A DNA stretch of 64,000 nucleotides from Ischnura elegans (Eukaryota; Arthropoda; Insecta; Odonata; Coenagrionidae). The notes beneath the pieces were generated by a model. The model saw nothing but the letters and a program-made list of their open reading frames with translations, did no database searches and was not told where the DNA came from. The stretch covers positions 134,230,198-134,294,197 of the forward strand of contig NC_060246.1 of NCBI RefSeq assembly GCF_921293095.1. The letters run 5' to 3'. Of this stretch, positions 13,050 to 23,724 are shown in pieces (position 1 is the stretch's first letter; each line of letters opens with the position of its first letter). A program made the translations under genes and the position numbers.

Positions 13050-14715
13050 TATTCAAGTATTCTAAGTTATGCGTACATGAAGCATTCTGCAAATTACCCC
13101 ATACGGTTTTCCCCCCACCAATTGGACTTCTCATCAAATTAACAACAAGGCCTAGTTTTTTTCATTGTATTCATTAATCCTACCATTTTCCGTCGCATCA
13201 ACCACTTATCCAGTATTCTTCCACGTGACACTCCACTCATTAAATAATCCTGAAAAAGTCATAGTATGTAGGGTATACAATGTTCGTGACTTAAAATCAA
13301 TTTTTAATGAGCAATATTATCTCAACAATATCTTACTATATGTTCGCTCTCTATATCTCCGTCTATAATTAAAAAATTTCATAATTATCACCACAAATTA
13401 TAAAATTGTACCATAGATGTTATGATTTTCGTTGCATGCAGACAAAAATATATTTCTATATTGGCACTGTGCGTAAAAACGTTGCCGTTAAATATAGTAA
13501 AATAAGTTTACGATGCTTAGTTACTATTGGTGAGATAGCCTTATCATTTAATGCTAATAGAAAATATAGGAGACGACAGCGTATTTTTATATTATAATTT
13601 CACGTTGAGCACCAGTTGGTACCAAGAAATCCAAGTATGGTCCGATGGCTGTGTATTTCTTCGAAGAGAAAATTGGTCGACCACCAAGTTCCCGAGAAGC
13701 ATTCAAACAAAATTAAAATTTTGTCCACTTAATTGTCCTAAAACGGTGAAAACATGATACATTGATTCATGGAATATATGAATATTTATTAAAACTTGAA
13801 CTTTCTCTCGTCTTCTCAGAATTATTTTTTCTGGGAAGCACTACCATACACAGATCAAGACGATAGGAGAGGTAATAATTAAATGATTCAAGATGACACA
13901 GATTAAAATCTTTTTAAGCGTGGAAATTAATTTTTTTCATTAAATTTCGCAGTTAGCAGTATAATAACAACTATTGTCCATGGAAATACTATTTGCACCA
14001 TTAACCGTATATTCATCGCGGGTTTCCAGTAAGAATAACTATTGGTGCTCAGCAAAAATCTTAATTCCATTGTCTCCATTGTCATTGTCCAAACCATGCC
14101 AGATGAACCAAATAAATCTCAATTTTGCGAGGCTTGGCGAGAGTTAAACTAAAGCAACTCTCCGATAAATGTTAAAATGTTAAGGGGGTTCCTGAAATGC
14201 AAAGCCAATTTAGGCACCAAACATGTCATCGTAATCTCAAGCAATTTCTACAAATTCTCGCAAAAAGAGGATAAAATTTAAATATATTTTCAACTGCTTA
14301 CGGCTGAACTTCAGTTAATTTTTTCTGGGCCTAGGGCATTCAATGATAGCGGAATATTAAAACATTTTCAATTTTGTGCATATTTCCATTAGCCTAAATC
14401 GTTCCTAGTTCACAGGTAAGCCCTAAATTATTTTTTCACGGTAAATATGATCCTTTATGTAAGTAATGCTTATTTTCGAAACCCAGGTTCCCCACAGCCT
14501 GTTTCGTAATGTATCCTCTCGTGAATATATACAATCTCACAGTAGCATTAAGCAGTTAAAAGCCAAAATTAACGTTGCCAGGTTACATTTTGCATCTTAA
14601 GGTAAATTAATTATGAATTTCAACGGAGAGCTACAGAGAAAAGGCATGTTGAAATGCTAAGCGTTAGAAAAAAACGAAAATAGACATTTTCCAAATATAT
14701 ATTTCCCTTGCGATA
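13050..14715. other. Gene-free AT-rich DNA
   Basis: Several 60-70 codon frames (13165-13368, 13406-13597, 13551-13757) overlap and are AT-driven. None carries a recognisable motif. Confidence 0.5.
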
Positions 14716-14719
14716 ACCT

Positions 14720-14812
14720 AAATCATTTTTTAACCTATTATTATTCTATTATTGTAGATTAAAAAATGAAGTCATAATAATAGAATAATAAATACCTACG
14801 TAAAAAATGATG
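14720..14812. repeat. AT-rich fold-back repeat
   Basis: TATTATTATTCTATTATTG on the left (arm 14720-14754) faces CATAATAATAGAATAATA on the right (arm 14773-14812). Outer segments AATCATTTTTTAAC and TAAAAAATGATG also pair. It can form a long AT hairpin. No hammerhead-like core lies inside. Confidence 0.6.
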
Positions 14813-15570
14813 TCGGTTCACCGATAAGAGACGTAGTAAGAAGGTAGGAGTAAAAAAGTCGACGGAACCTCACCAATAAAAAACGTGGTAGTCTTTAATA
14901 AACGACAGAATAGACCAGTCAGTCTGCACGTACTTGTGGTGGGGAAACGATTGATTGTATAAGAGATTTCTCAACACATAGAGATGGGAGGGAAACTGCA
15001 GTTTACGTGCCCAATCGAGTCCGCCCATGATTCTGAATTCACAGAAGCACACACGGTGCGGAAAACACGGCCAGGGTAGTCAAAGAACGGGATGAGTCCA
15101 TGTCGCCACTTACTGGGCCTCGTAGCCACACTAAACACGGAAAGGGCGTGCCCCCACTCTCGGATTATGATTGGTGGATTGGAAGGGGTGGAGGATTGGT
15201 GGTGATTCCGCAATCGACGCTGGAGGACGCGACACGGGCAGCCCGCGACCCGATGCGACCGAGGAATTCACGCGTGAAGACCGTCACCTGACTCCTCATA
15301 ACGTGACGCGAGTCATCGATGAGATAAAATAATGGGTAAAAATAAATGTTACATACTCAGCGAGGATGCAATTTTTCACGGTTCATTCATAAATCACATC
15401 CATTCAATCTTAATGGATGTTTATAAATTTTACATTCAAATGATGGCAAAATGAGCAAGGATGTTTTTAAACAGAAAATTTCGACGGAGAGCCACGGTTA
15501 ACAACCGATGAGAAAAATTATACATTTTTTTAGTAATCACCTTAACTGAACAGCATTCTAATAAGAGGAG

Positions 15571-15625
15571 TTTTACATTTGATGATGACACAAGTGTCGA
15601 AACCGGTTGCGTGAAAAATTACTTG
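15571..15625 (+). repeat. Single hammerhead-like module (locus B)
   Basis: Order on the plus strand: TTTTACAT, TTGATGA, T, hairpin GACAC-AA-GTGTC, GAAAC, CG, GTT, then GCGTGAAAAA. The outer segments can pair in part (UUUU with AAAA, AC with GU around a bulge). Stem II is perfect. The first core base is T rather than C. No inverted partner was found nearby. Confidence 0.45.
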
Positions 15626-15927
15626 ACCGTTATTAATCCCATCAGTATGGCGAAATTCCACGAAGATGAGCTTATATCGGTATAATTATCCCGATGTAAG
15701 GTAGCCAACCGGGATAAGACGACGTGCTCGACACAGCGGAAGAGGCAAAGAAACTTCTGGAAGGGACGGACGGAGTACTAATAGGGGAAGGGAGGTGAAG
15801 AGCCATGGTGAAGAAAATAACATTAGTTAAACGGGGAAATGGAGGAAGAATGAGATTTGTGGCTAGAATGAAAACTAATAGGACTTATTTAGCAACGAAG
15901 AGGGAATTTTAGTGTGGAAAGGAAACT

Positions 15928-16099
15928 GTCCGGGGCAGTGGCGGATCAATGGGGGAGGCTAAGTGGGCTATAGCTCCCCCCTGAACATCCATTTTAAACT
16001 AGATAGAATGGCAATTTTGGTCTGACTCTCAATACTGCTCGGAGTTAACCCCCTACTTAGCCCCCTTTGCCTTATCCTGGATCCGCCACTGGTCCGGGG
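15928..16099. mobile_element. 156-bp hAT-like MITE with perfect 8-bp target duplication
   Basis: The element 15936-16091 starts CAGTGGCGGATC and ends GATCCGCCACTG, a perfect 12-bp terminal inverted repeat. GTCCGGGG flanks it on both sides (15928-15935 and 16092-16099), an exact 8-bp target-site duplication. The interior is noncoding, with C-rich and G-rich arms near the tips. CAG tips with an 8-bp duplication are the hallmark of hAT elements, so it was presumably moved by a hAT transposase encoded elsewhere. The intact duplication suggests it is younger than most repeats here. Confidence 0.85.
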
Positions 16100-16199
16100 T
16101 GATTCGTGAAAATCTCCGTGAATCCAGCTCAACCGGTAAAATATGCAGGATGGTAAACAACCTTTAATTTGAGGTGCACGCTGGGTCACCTTACGGTTT

Positions 16200-17060
16200 C
16201 CACTGTGTAGTCAGTATAAAACCGGCAATGAGAATGACTGCTCTCGAGAAGAAACGGGGTACATTGCCTAGATGACCTGTACAGTTTATCTCCGGCGACG
16301 GAACTAAATATTCTTATATATACCGCCGAGTGTGTCAACGTCGCGAGCAGTATCAAATACACGAGGCGCCACAGAGTAAAAGGCTGCGATTAATGAAAAC
16401 GGCTCTCTCCTGCAGACGTGACCGCGGTCGCTTCATAACGTTTCCGCATGCAAATCCAACGCCTGAAAGGAGGAGAGAGAAGTACCTCAAGCACACGCGC
16501 AAAAAAAGTGACAAAGGGTTAAAATCTCCGCAAGGGGGTGTCCCACGAAGAAGTGGTCTCCGTGTCGCGCGAAAGGGGTATGGGTACCACTCTCCGCTAC
16601 GCGGACAAGGTTAAACCATAAGCATAACGGGTAGCATGAGACTTCGTGACCATCCCGCTTCCCTTAAAAGGATTTCGAGTGAGCAGCTATAACAGGCGGC
16701 TCGCGCGCTCCGAAAGAGAGCTCAACTCCGCGAGCGAAGATGCAATAAATACTTATGCAACCACGCGGTTTGCTTTGCCCTCCCCATCTCTGCGGCGCGT
16801 GCATTATACCTATCTCTATCTCTCTCGAACGCGGCGTAAAAGTGTGGCGCCCCCTTCTTCCCAGACAATTCTTCACTCTCCGAGGTTCGTTGACGTGCTT
16901 TGTACCTCGCCGCTCCAGCTGTTGCGCGCTCCAAGACCTAAGTAGTTGGGTCGGATTGTCTTATGGAGTATCTCGAGAGGCTTTCCACTCCGAGGGCCCA
17001 GGTTCGTATACCGGAGTATCAGCGGAGAGTAAGGGTCGAGCGGAAGGTTTTTGATGTTTC
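16200..17060. other. CpG/GC-richer block, possible regulatory region
   Basis: CpG and GC content rise clearly over the flanks. A TATATATA lies near 16314-16321, with GAGCAGTATC about 28 bases on and an octamer-like ATGCAAAT at 16449-16456. Opposite-strand frames of 70-99 codons (16646-16945, 16664-16876, 16755-17054) are compositional. It might be a promoter or first-exon region, but no coding exon follows that I can recognise. Confidence 0.25.
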
Positions 17061-17109
17061 CATCAGAGCCAAAATGTGAAATGGCTACTCATACCAGTGG
17101 TCAAAAAAG

Positions 17110-17346
17110 TACTATAGAGAAATAGTAGAATACATGAATAAACATTTATTTTCGTGGACTCATTTCTCCTTTAGACATATATAGCTGAACAACTAAAGTT
17201 CCTGAATAAATGTGTACTCGTGGATTCATTTCTCCTTCCAACATTGATAACTGATCAACTAAAAAAATACAACTCAAAAGTCCTGAATAAATGTGTACAT
17301 AATATTACATAACAGATTGTGCTCCAAAAACGATTACTTTTAATTT
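17110..17346 (-). repeat. LINE 3' UTR with tandem repeats
   Basis: Directly downstream (minus-strand sense) of the reverse transcriptase tail at 17347-17640. Read on the plus strand, GAATAAA recurs at 17136, 17204 and 17285, each copy of the 68-81 base unit containing CGTGGA(C/T)TCATTTCTCCTT and CAACTAAA. The third copy is partial. Tandem repeats in a 3' UTR are common in CR1/Jockey-like LINEs. Confidence 0.6.
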
Positions 17347-17640
17347 TCATTTCAATATGTTGGAATATATCAATTTGAAAACTTTTCTTTTAAAACTAGC
17401 ATTGGATTTACATGCTTTAGCATCATCAGGCAATGAATTCCATCTGCGGGAAATAGGTACTATGAACGATCTCATCGTGCGAACGAGCGAACGAATATCT
17501 CTATATGATGGTGTGGCATCTATAGATCGGAAAGATGAGTAAGTACTAAAAGAATGTCGTCGTACATCATAGAAGAAGTCACTGAAGCACACGCTATTGT
17601 TTAGTGACGAAATTATGAAAAAGATACGAGACTGATACCG
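17347..17640 (-). pseudogene. Non-LTR retrotransposon reverse transcriptase, C-terminal end
   Basis: The minus-strand frame is open from just after a stop near 17640 to the stop at 17347. It ends in the conserved terminus of CR1/Jockey-type LINE reverse transcriptases: RTMRSFIVPISRRWNSLP, then KSNASFKRKVFKLIYSN. The WNSLP box followed by SFKxxL is a well-known signature after the polymerase thumb. The catalytic palm (FADD-type box) and endonuclease are absent, so this is a 5'-truncated copy, as usual for LINE insertions. The last 95 or so codons have no internal stop, suggesting moderate age. The 3' UTR follows directly. Clade assignment is inference. Confidence 0.7.
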
Positions 17641-17644
17641 TGAT

Positions 17645-18990
17645 TAAATAACAAATACACAAGACATATCGATGAGAATGCTCACTCAGCGATTAAACTC
17701 TTAGGTTGGTTAGAATAAGTGAGGACAGACAACACCCCGGACTAAGGCACACGCGGGTGAATTTACACATTTAAGTAAGGTGCCCAAATCCTTTCCTTGG
17801 GCTACCTCAAACTTCCATGATTTAAATATCTCGAAGGATACGCCCAAGATTTAAATCCGGTACACCTCGATTAGCAGGCAAACACTAAGCTCACTTGGCC
17901 GCCACGCTTCCCAATTGAGATAATATTCTGGTAAATAAATATGAGACGAAATTTTCTTAATGACCGTCTTTTTCAATCAAAAATTATAGTTTAATAAAAA
18001 TTATGATCTATTGAAAGACCAGAGGCATTCAGAGAAAATATTTTTCGATACCTATCTCTGCCATTTAAATTTTAATCTATTAAGGCTGAGATTAAATAAA
18101 TTTCATTACAAAACTAGAAATACGACGGTATCTTGAGCATTTGCGGACAAAATTCGCGGTAAAATTTATTGCACAATTTAAAATCGCACGTGACCCATAG
18201 CAATAAGCTTTAAAATCTGGTTTAATAATCATTCTTCTTAGAAAATGTTATCATTTTGAACGAAAATTTTACTACAATCACGTTTACCAATCATTTCTCG
18301 TTATCCATTAGTCATTTGCCTTGCTCACGGATGCCATATACTGGCGTCATGATCATAAATATCAACGCATCTTCAGGCGTCACCAAGTGGATTCGGTTCA
18401 CCGTGCGATGACGCTATGAACTCTGATCATGGCAATAAAAAATTGCAAATTCCTTCTTCGAAAATAATGTCGAAATGTAGAGTCATCGATATAAGTCGAT
18501 GACGATAAACAATGAAGAAATTAATATGGTGAAAATAAACATCCGTTGAGTGCCTCATTTAGCCAAGATGTCAGGTATCGTGCGTTCCCAGAGGAGGTTA
18601 TAGGTAACTGATACATTTATTACTATCCTCACAGCCTCTTTGGGGGCGTGGACGCCCGCTGCTGCGAAGGTTGGTCATGAATTGGGTCCCGGGCTTCAAA
18701 TATAGGTAACGCTCTCCAAAATCATCTGATTATCGCCGCATAAAATTAATAAATATCACTTTTCTCGCTCAATAAGAAAGAAAGTGAAGTAAACGGCTGG
18801 CATTAGCTTAGAAATGAGTAAGACTTAAAGGCACTATTAGGACTCTACGTTAAGGAATAAGATTGTTTCGCCAGGTTTTCCAATATAAAACCATGATGAC
18901 CTTACGCCAAATCGACGTACGAATTAGCAAAAAAAATATATTGAATTTTTCGCAATTGATTCGCAGGGCTTTCGTTTGAAAATTTCTCGG
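17645..18990. other. Gene-free AT-rich DNA
   Basis: No frame of interest. Around 18640-18700, a GGGTCCCGGGCTTCAAAT string faintly resembles a decayed tRNA B box, too weak to call. A short inverted pair ATGATCA/TGATCAT frames 18348-18430. Confidence 0.5.
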
Positions 18991-18994
18991 ACAA

Positions 18995-19169
18995 TTGAAT
19001 AAAATAGTTCATATTGAGCATATTAAAAAATATAATGCATTTTATGGCTGTAGATCCATTGTTTCAACTTCGTTTATTTAAATAAAAAACAGTATGTTTC
19101 ATAGTTACATGATATATTAAAAATCAGCAAATAATTCAATTCATAACTCATTCATAAATTAAAACCAAT
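18995..19169 (+). repeat. 175-bp direct repeat, copy 1
   Basis: It matches 20114-20285 almost base for base from TTGAATAAAATAGTTC to TAAATTAAAACCAAT. Differences are a few substitutions and a 3-base indel (AACAGTATG versus AACATG). Both copies have the same orientation, 1.1 kb apart. They could be terminal repeats of an unknown element or a segmental copy. Confidence 0.85.
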
Positions 19170-20113
19170 TCAGAGGAAATACGAGAAAGAGGGATTATAG
19201 GCCTCTGCACATGCGACAGATCTTAAAAAGGCAAAATCCAACATGATTTGATGGGTCCGATACCGACAGAGAGTGTACTTACATGTCCTTTTGTAAAATT
19301 AAAATTTTATTTACACTCAAGAGGAAAAAAAATTGTTTGAAGATTGATAAAATCCATTTCATAGACTTTCAATTGCTAAAGTTTCCCCATAGTGATACCC
19401 CAGAAGGGAATTGTTGACCAAAGGTTTTTGTTACGGTGTTGCCACCTATAGTGCCCCTCTGTATGCTCAGTTTTCAGGGAGAATACCCATAGGGCTTAGT
19501 TTGTCTTTATTATAACCTGCCCACCGACTGTAAACTTAAACGACGGCGGCGTCCGGAAGTATAATTTGCAGCGGGTGGCGGCGCGCCGGCTTCTTCGGCT
19601 TGAATTGGTCTCCGATGACGAATTATTGAGTTCATATCGTTAACAGTAGAAACATTAAGATAAAATAATGAGTACGTATACTTGACTAAGTAAATATAGG
19701 AAGATTTACGATATATTTTGACCATAATCGGCGTCGCGACGTGAATGGACCAATTTTCGAAGTCAGCGGCGCTGATCTACTTTATGTAGTACTGTCTGGG
19801 GTCAAATCGGGGAGTCGAAACTATATACAGGTAAAATGGTTTAAAATACAGGGTGGATCCCGCAGGGATACAATTCCTCGGGGTGGGGCTAATATGTCCG
19901 AGACTACTGCGTAAAGCACCTTTGAGAAGGAAGGAAAAAGAAAGTGTCGCCGCCGAGCCCGATAACGCCTATCGGACAGGGATTGGGAAGGAAGAACTTG
20001 GCGCCGTAATTAACACTTTGCGTGCCACGGACATAATATTACGTCTTAACAATACCTCCGAAGATTGCCTAGTACGTAATATTATACGCGAAACAACATT
20101 TTTTATGATTTCC
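19170..20113. other. Interior between the direct repeats
   Basis: Contains a GC-rich island at 19530-19620, an ACAGGGTGGATCCC at 19849-19862 and an open frame at 19853-20200 whose last 30 or so residues run into the second repeat. The frame is unrecognised. No primer-binding site, polypurine tract or transposase motif was identified. Confidence 0.35.
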
Positions 20114-20285
20114 TTGAATAAAATAGTTCATATTAAGCATATTAAAAAATATAATGCATTTTATGGCTGTAGATCCATTGTTTCAACTTCGTTTATTTAA
20201 ATAAAAAACATGTTTCATAGTTACATGATACATCAAAAATCAGCAAATAATTTAATTCATAACTCATTCATAAATTAAAACCAAT
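20114..20285 (+). repeat. 175-bp direct repeat, copy 2
   Basis: The near-identical partner of 18995-19169, three bases shorter through one indel. The start TTGAATAAAA and end ACCAAT are shared. Sequence just outside diverges sharply on the right, defining the boundary. Confidence 0.85.
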
Positions 20286-20571
20286 ATTCATTTTTATCGA
20301 AATATTCATCGTAATAAATATAAATTTTCTGCTGATGCCTGAAGAAATTATATATATTTAGCCTAGATTTTTCAGAAAGGCTTTTACATTAGCGACTGGC
20401 ACTCAAAGTGCTACGGCGATGTAAGCTACCACTAGCGAAACCATATTTACTGTTCCTACAGAAGAGGTTTATCATCGTACGAGAAAATGATCCAGAGATT
20501 TTTATCTGGATATGTGTATTACGCGACAAATTGGAGCATGGAACGGAGGAGTATTACATAGGGAATGCCGG

Positions 20572-21578
20572 GTCTACACTAGTGCCTTAAGTGACCACTT
20601 AAGTTGGCTCTCTATATAAGGTGGTAGTTCAGGTGTCACCAGCTTCCTTTAAGTACACCTCCACTTAAGTCACTTAGAACCCATACTTAAATTGCTTAGG
20701 CAACATTTACGCACGGTTGACGCTCTTCAAGTGTTGTAAATGGCACATGGTAAAACCCATCCCACCCCTGACACATCCCGTTGATTATGCTCTAAGTTGT
20801 GCTGCATTCCATGAAGTGGTTATTGAGCGTTCTGTTTCGTTAGTTAACTTTCTAGTGTTGAGGTTTTTAAATCTACGAATTTATTTTGTGGAGTTTCTCA
20901 TCTTATTGTTGGTTTTATTTCCGTGAAAACTAATTGCTATGCCTGTTGCTCACGGTGAAACCCGTTTTATAAAACTTAGAAGCGTTTTAAGGAATTTTAA
21001 GACTGAGACGAGGGCAGAGGATCCGGTGAAACAGTTAAGTTTCCATGGTGTCATAATTGAACATAACGTAAACGGTAAAATCCCACACACTGATAATGAA
21101 ACCATTGCATAGGGTTTCAATTTTAGTCCAAGGGATGCCGAGGGGGATAAGATATGGCGATTTAATTGGACGTGGGAGGAATTGAAGGTTAATTTAACAT
21201 CAATGGTTTTAATAGAGGAGTGGAATTTGACTAAGTGTTTTCGTTTACGCTATGAATAGGTCAAGTCAAGCTTAGTATTTCTAAATTCCTCTGGCTACAT
21301 CACCTCTCGCCAAATAGCGTTTGCTCAGGGACTGAAATCGGTCTTTCCTTTTAACCTTCTAAATCCAAAATGGTTAATTCATGGAGTTTGGAAGTTTATT
21401 TCAAATATACGTGGCTTTGGATTACAGAATCACTAAATTGCTCTCCTAGATCTTCATCTGTGAACATAACCGTTTCCCGATATAGACAATCACGGCGCTG
21501 AAGTCGATTTAAAGCTCAAGTGTAGCTACCGCGCCACAATTAAGATTCAGTGACTTCACTTAAGTCTGTAATGTGGAC
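20572..21578. mobile_element. About 1-kb element with imperfect terminal inverted repeats
   Basis: The left end GTCTACACTAGTGCC-TTAAGTGA (20572-20594) matches the inverted right end (21556-21578) at 18 of 23 positions, sharing GTC, ACA and CTTAAGTGA. Subterminal sequence near the left end repeats CACTTAAGT (20598-20606 and 20670-20678). No clear target duplication was found. The interior holds a broken open frame (20939-21259). The terminal pattern suggests a DNA transposon of uncertain superfamily. Confidence 0.5.
20939..21259 (+). pseudogene. Unrecognised coding-like frame with one internal stop
   Basis: From ATG at 20939 the frame runs 57 codons to a TAG at 21110, then 48 further open codons to a TAG at 21257. 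Composition is protein-like on both sides of the stop, with a charged middle (TETRAEDPVKQLSFHGV) and an aromatic stretch after the stop (DKIWRFNWTWEELKV). I do not recognise the family. It lies centrally in the inverted-terminus element 20572-21578, so it may be an element-encoded protein remnant or captured gene fragment. There is no DDE-type motif in view. Confidence 0.3.
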
Positions 21579-21579
21579 A

Positions 21580-22250
21580 AGGCAGAACAAGCTCCTCATG
21601 ATGCCACCTGGAACATAGGCAAAGCCATGAGCGCCGGAATTGAAGGCGCAGCAGAACCAAAACCTGAGAAAAAAAGAAAAGACTACCTAAGGCGAAAGGA
21701 TGAAGGAATAGAGCCAAACATAGAAACGTTAGATGTCGATGACTTCTACCGATGGACATCGATTTCGAGAGGAAGCGTTCCGCGCTATCCAAAGTAAAGC
21801 ACGCATACATGGCCGGAGCAGGTATTTCAGTCCACAAGAGTCGAGATTGATCACAAAGGGACGAGGAAAGTGCGGGGAGTGGAGGAGGAGGGGCTCCACG
21901 GCAACGCACGACCCCGTCGCCACTGCTGCGTCTCTTTTCCAGGAAGCGATTTGAATATTCATCGTGACGAAGTATCCGCACCGATCCGCGAGAGGCCTTG
22001 GCAGAGGGGAGCAGGAGGGAGGCGGAGATTTGAGCTAAAGGTGTGCGTAGATGGAGAGTGGAAAGAATACCTCCCCAGAGGTCAGCTACGTAGCTCTAAA
22101 AGAAAACATACACTCCTATTTTTAGGGCCCATGCGTTGAAAGAGTGGGAGATCTGCCCCTATACGCACATACGTAATTTATGCTTCAAATTCTGTTTTAT
22201 TCTTCTTCATTTAAAAGTGGCACATACTTTCCTTTTGAATCAGAGTTTCC
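21580..22250. other. GC-richer unassigned sequence
   Basis: Overlapping frames on both strands (141 codons minus at 21556-21981, 74 codons plus at 21573-21797, 89 codons plus at 21870-22139) reflect composition. The plus frame at 21573-21797 is lysine/glutamate-rich and unrecognised. No splice structure could be supported. Confidence 0.3.
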
Positions 22251-22254
22251 ATCG

Positions 22255-22375
22255 AATTTAAAAATTACACGCGCGCGAGCAACCATGCCCCGCGTAGAGA
22301 AAACCTACCGGGGCGGGACTCGAACCCGCTATTTGAAATTTGGCAGGCGAGAGTTAGTGATTCAACCTAAAGGTT
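22255..22375 (-). repeat. tRNA-derived SINE, minus strand
   Basis: The minus strand reads AGCGGGTTCGAGTCCCGCC (a perfect B box in a paired T arm, complementary to 22312-22330), then CCGGTAGG, CGGGGCATGGTTG and CGCGTG. The same order of blocks occurs in the SINEs at 12892 and 58850 (B box, then GGTAGGTT, then GCATGGTTGTT-like). The A box is degenerate. Confidence 0.6.
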
Positions 22376-22399
22376 TTTTTGTTACGTCAGAGTAGAAAT

Positions 22400-23475
22400 T
22401 AATCCGGTTTAATTAGCAGACCAGTGAACTATAACAGAATCAGTTTAGGGGGAGTAATTCCTTCTAACAGGTCACCTGATACTTTGAGAATTTGAGGAGG
22501 AGGATGATACAATGCTCATATTGTTACTTAAATTCGGAATTATTCTTTCAGTAGCCACGCAAGCTTACGATTGAGCTTTTTTACGAACTTATCATGCTCC
22601 CCGAGCTCACAATAATTTTATAAAAAGAATTTTGTACGTGCGAATTTGAAAATTTATCCTAAGCAAATATCACTTGGGAATATTCAACACTGGTTAGTTA
22701 GGCTTTGAAGTCCCTACTGATAATTGTCTACCTATTTGTTGAAGGAGAAAATGCTTTTAATGTTCTTACAGGACAAGAGCTCTAACAAAAATATCGACGG
22801 TTGGTGAAAAATCCGTTAAAAATTCCCCTTTGAAATGGGTGATGCTGCACAACAGAAATAAATGTCAAAATATTTTAGCAATTTACATTTTGGTGTCGAA
22901 GTTGTAAGAGAGTGAATGCATGCAAAATTACGGCGCTTCATTTTTGGTATTTCAAGGACGGAAAATAGATTAAGGGAAATACACTACATTGTGCACACAT
23001 GAATGAAACGTCGCATACGACGATTGAAATTCGCACCGTGGGAGGACAGTGACAAAGTTCGCGGTTCCGAGGAAAAATATGTCTCGCTCGCTCGTGCTGA
23101 ACTCCCACCATGCCATTAGGTGACAATCAATCGATGATAGCAGTCGCAAAGAAGGCCGAGAGGGATGTATAAGATTCGAGTTCCGCCACCTTCACGGTCA
23201 TCGGGACAAGGGAGAAATTAGCAGACCGCAGAAAGCATCGGGAACATCAATTTTCCTCTGTCAAGGGCGCTGAAGGAGGCGGTGCCACGCATCGTTATTT
23301 TGCGAAAGCCTACCATGGAAGGCGGATTAGGGAACACGGAAGAACGATGACCATCTTCGCAAGTCCGAGTAATATTTTAAAAAAATATATCAGTGTTAAT
23401 CACGCGATTTCTGTTTTTCTTCCCCGGTGAACAGCAGCAGTGAAGATTCCTCGGACTTCACAATGGATAATATCC
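22400..23475. other. Gene-free stretch
   Basis: Mostly AT-rich, with a GC-richer segment at 23020-23340 but no recognisable coding sequence. GATTCGAGTTCCGCC near 23175-23189 resembles a B box but has no tRNA-like context. Confidence 0.5.
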
Positions 23476-23480
23476 TCCAT

Positions 23481-23720
23481 ATCTCCTTCCGACGTTTCGA
23501 CGTGCAACCCGTCCATCGTCCTCAGGGATTCAGGACTCCAGTACCAATCCTTTCCTGCCTCTGGATTTACATACAATTTAATATGTATAAATAAAATTTA
23601 TATACAATTACTTAAACTACTGATAAATAATTAATAAAAAATAAGCAACTTAATAAATAATTGTCCTGAATCCTTGATGATGATGGGCGAGTTACACATC
23701 TAAACGTCGGATGCAGGACC
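23481..23720. repeat. Fold-back repeat with hammerhead-like modules (locus H)
   Basis: Arms 23481-23536 and 23663-23720 are inverted copies around an AT-rich spacer of about 126 bp. Read outward from the spacer, each starts GTCCTGAATCC. The left (minus) copy then has CTGAGGA and GTCGAAACGTCGGA. The right (plus) copy has TTGATGA, ACATCTAAACGTCGGAT and GCAGGAC. In the right copy, GTCCTG pairs with CAGGAC and ATCC with GGAT, giving a 10-bp stem I with one internal mismatch. The polarity matches loci A, C, F and G. Confidence 0.65.
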
Positions 23721-23724
23721 TTTC

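Noticed and set aside
18345..18430. CTGAAGATG-containing segment on the minus strand as another module
   Set aside because: There is no GAAAC and no stem II after the core-like string; only a short unrelated ATGATCA inverted pair.
18640..18710. tRNA-like GGGTCCCGGGCTTCAAAT
   Set aside because: B-box resemblance only; the rest of the tRNA fold is not visible.
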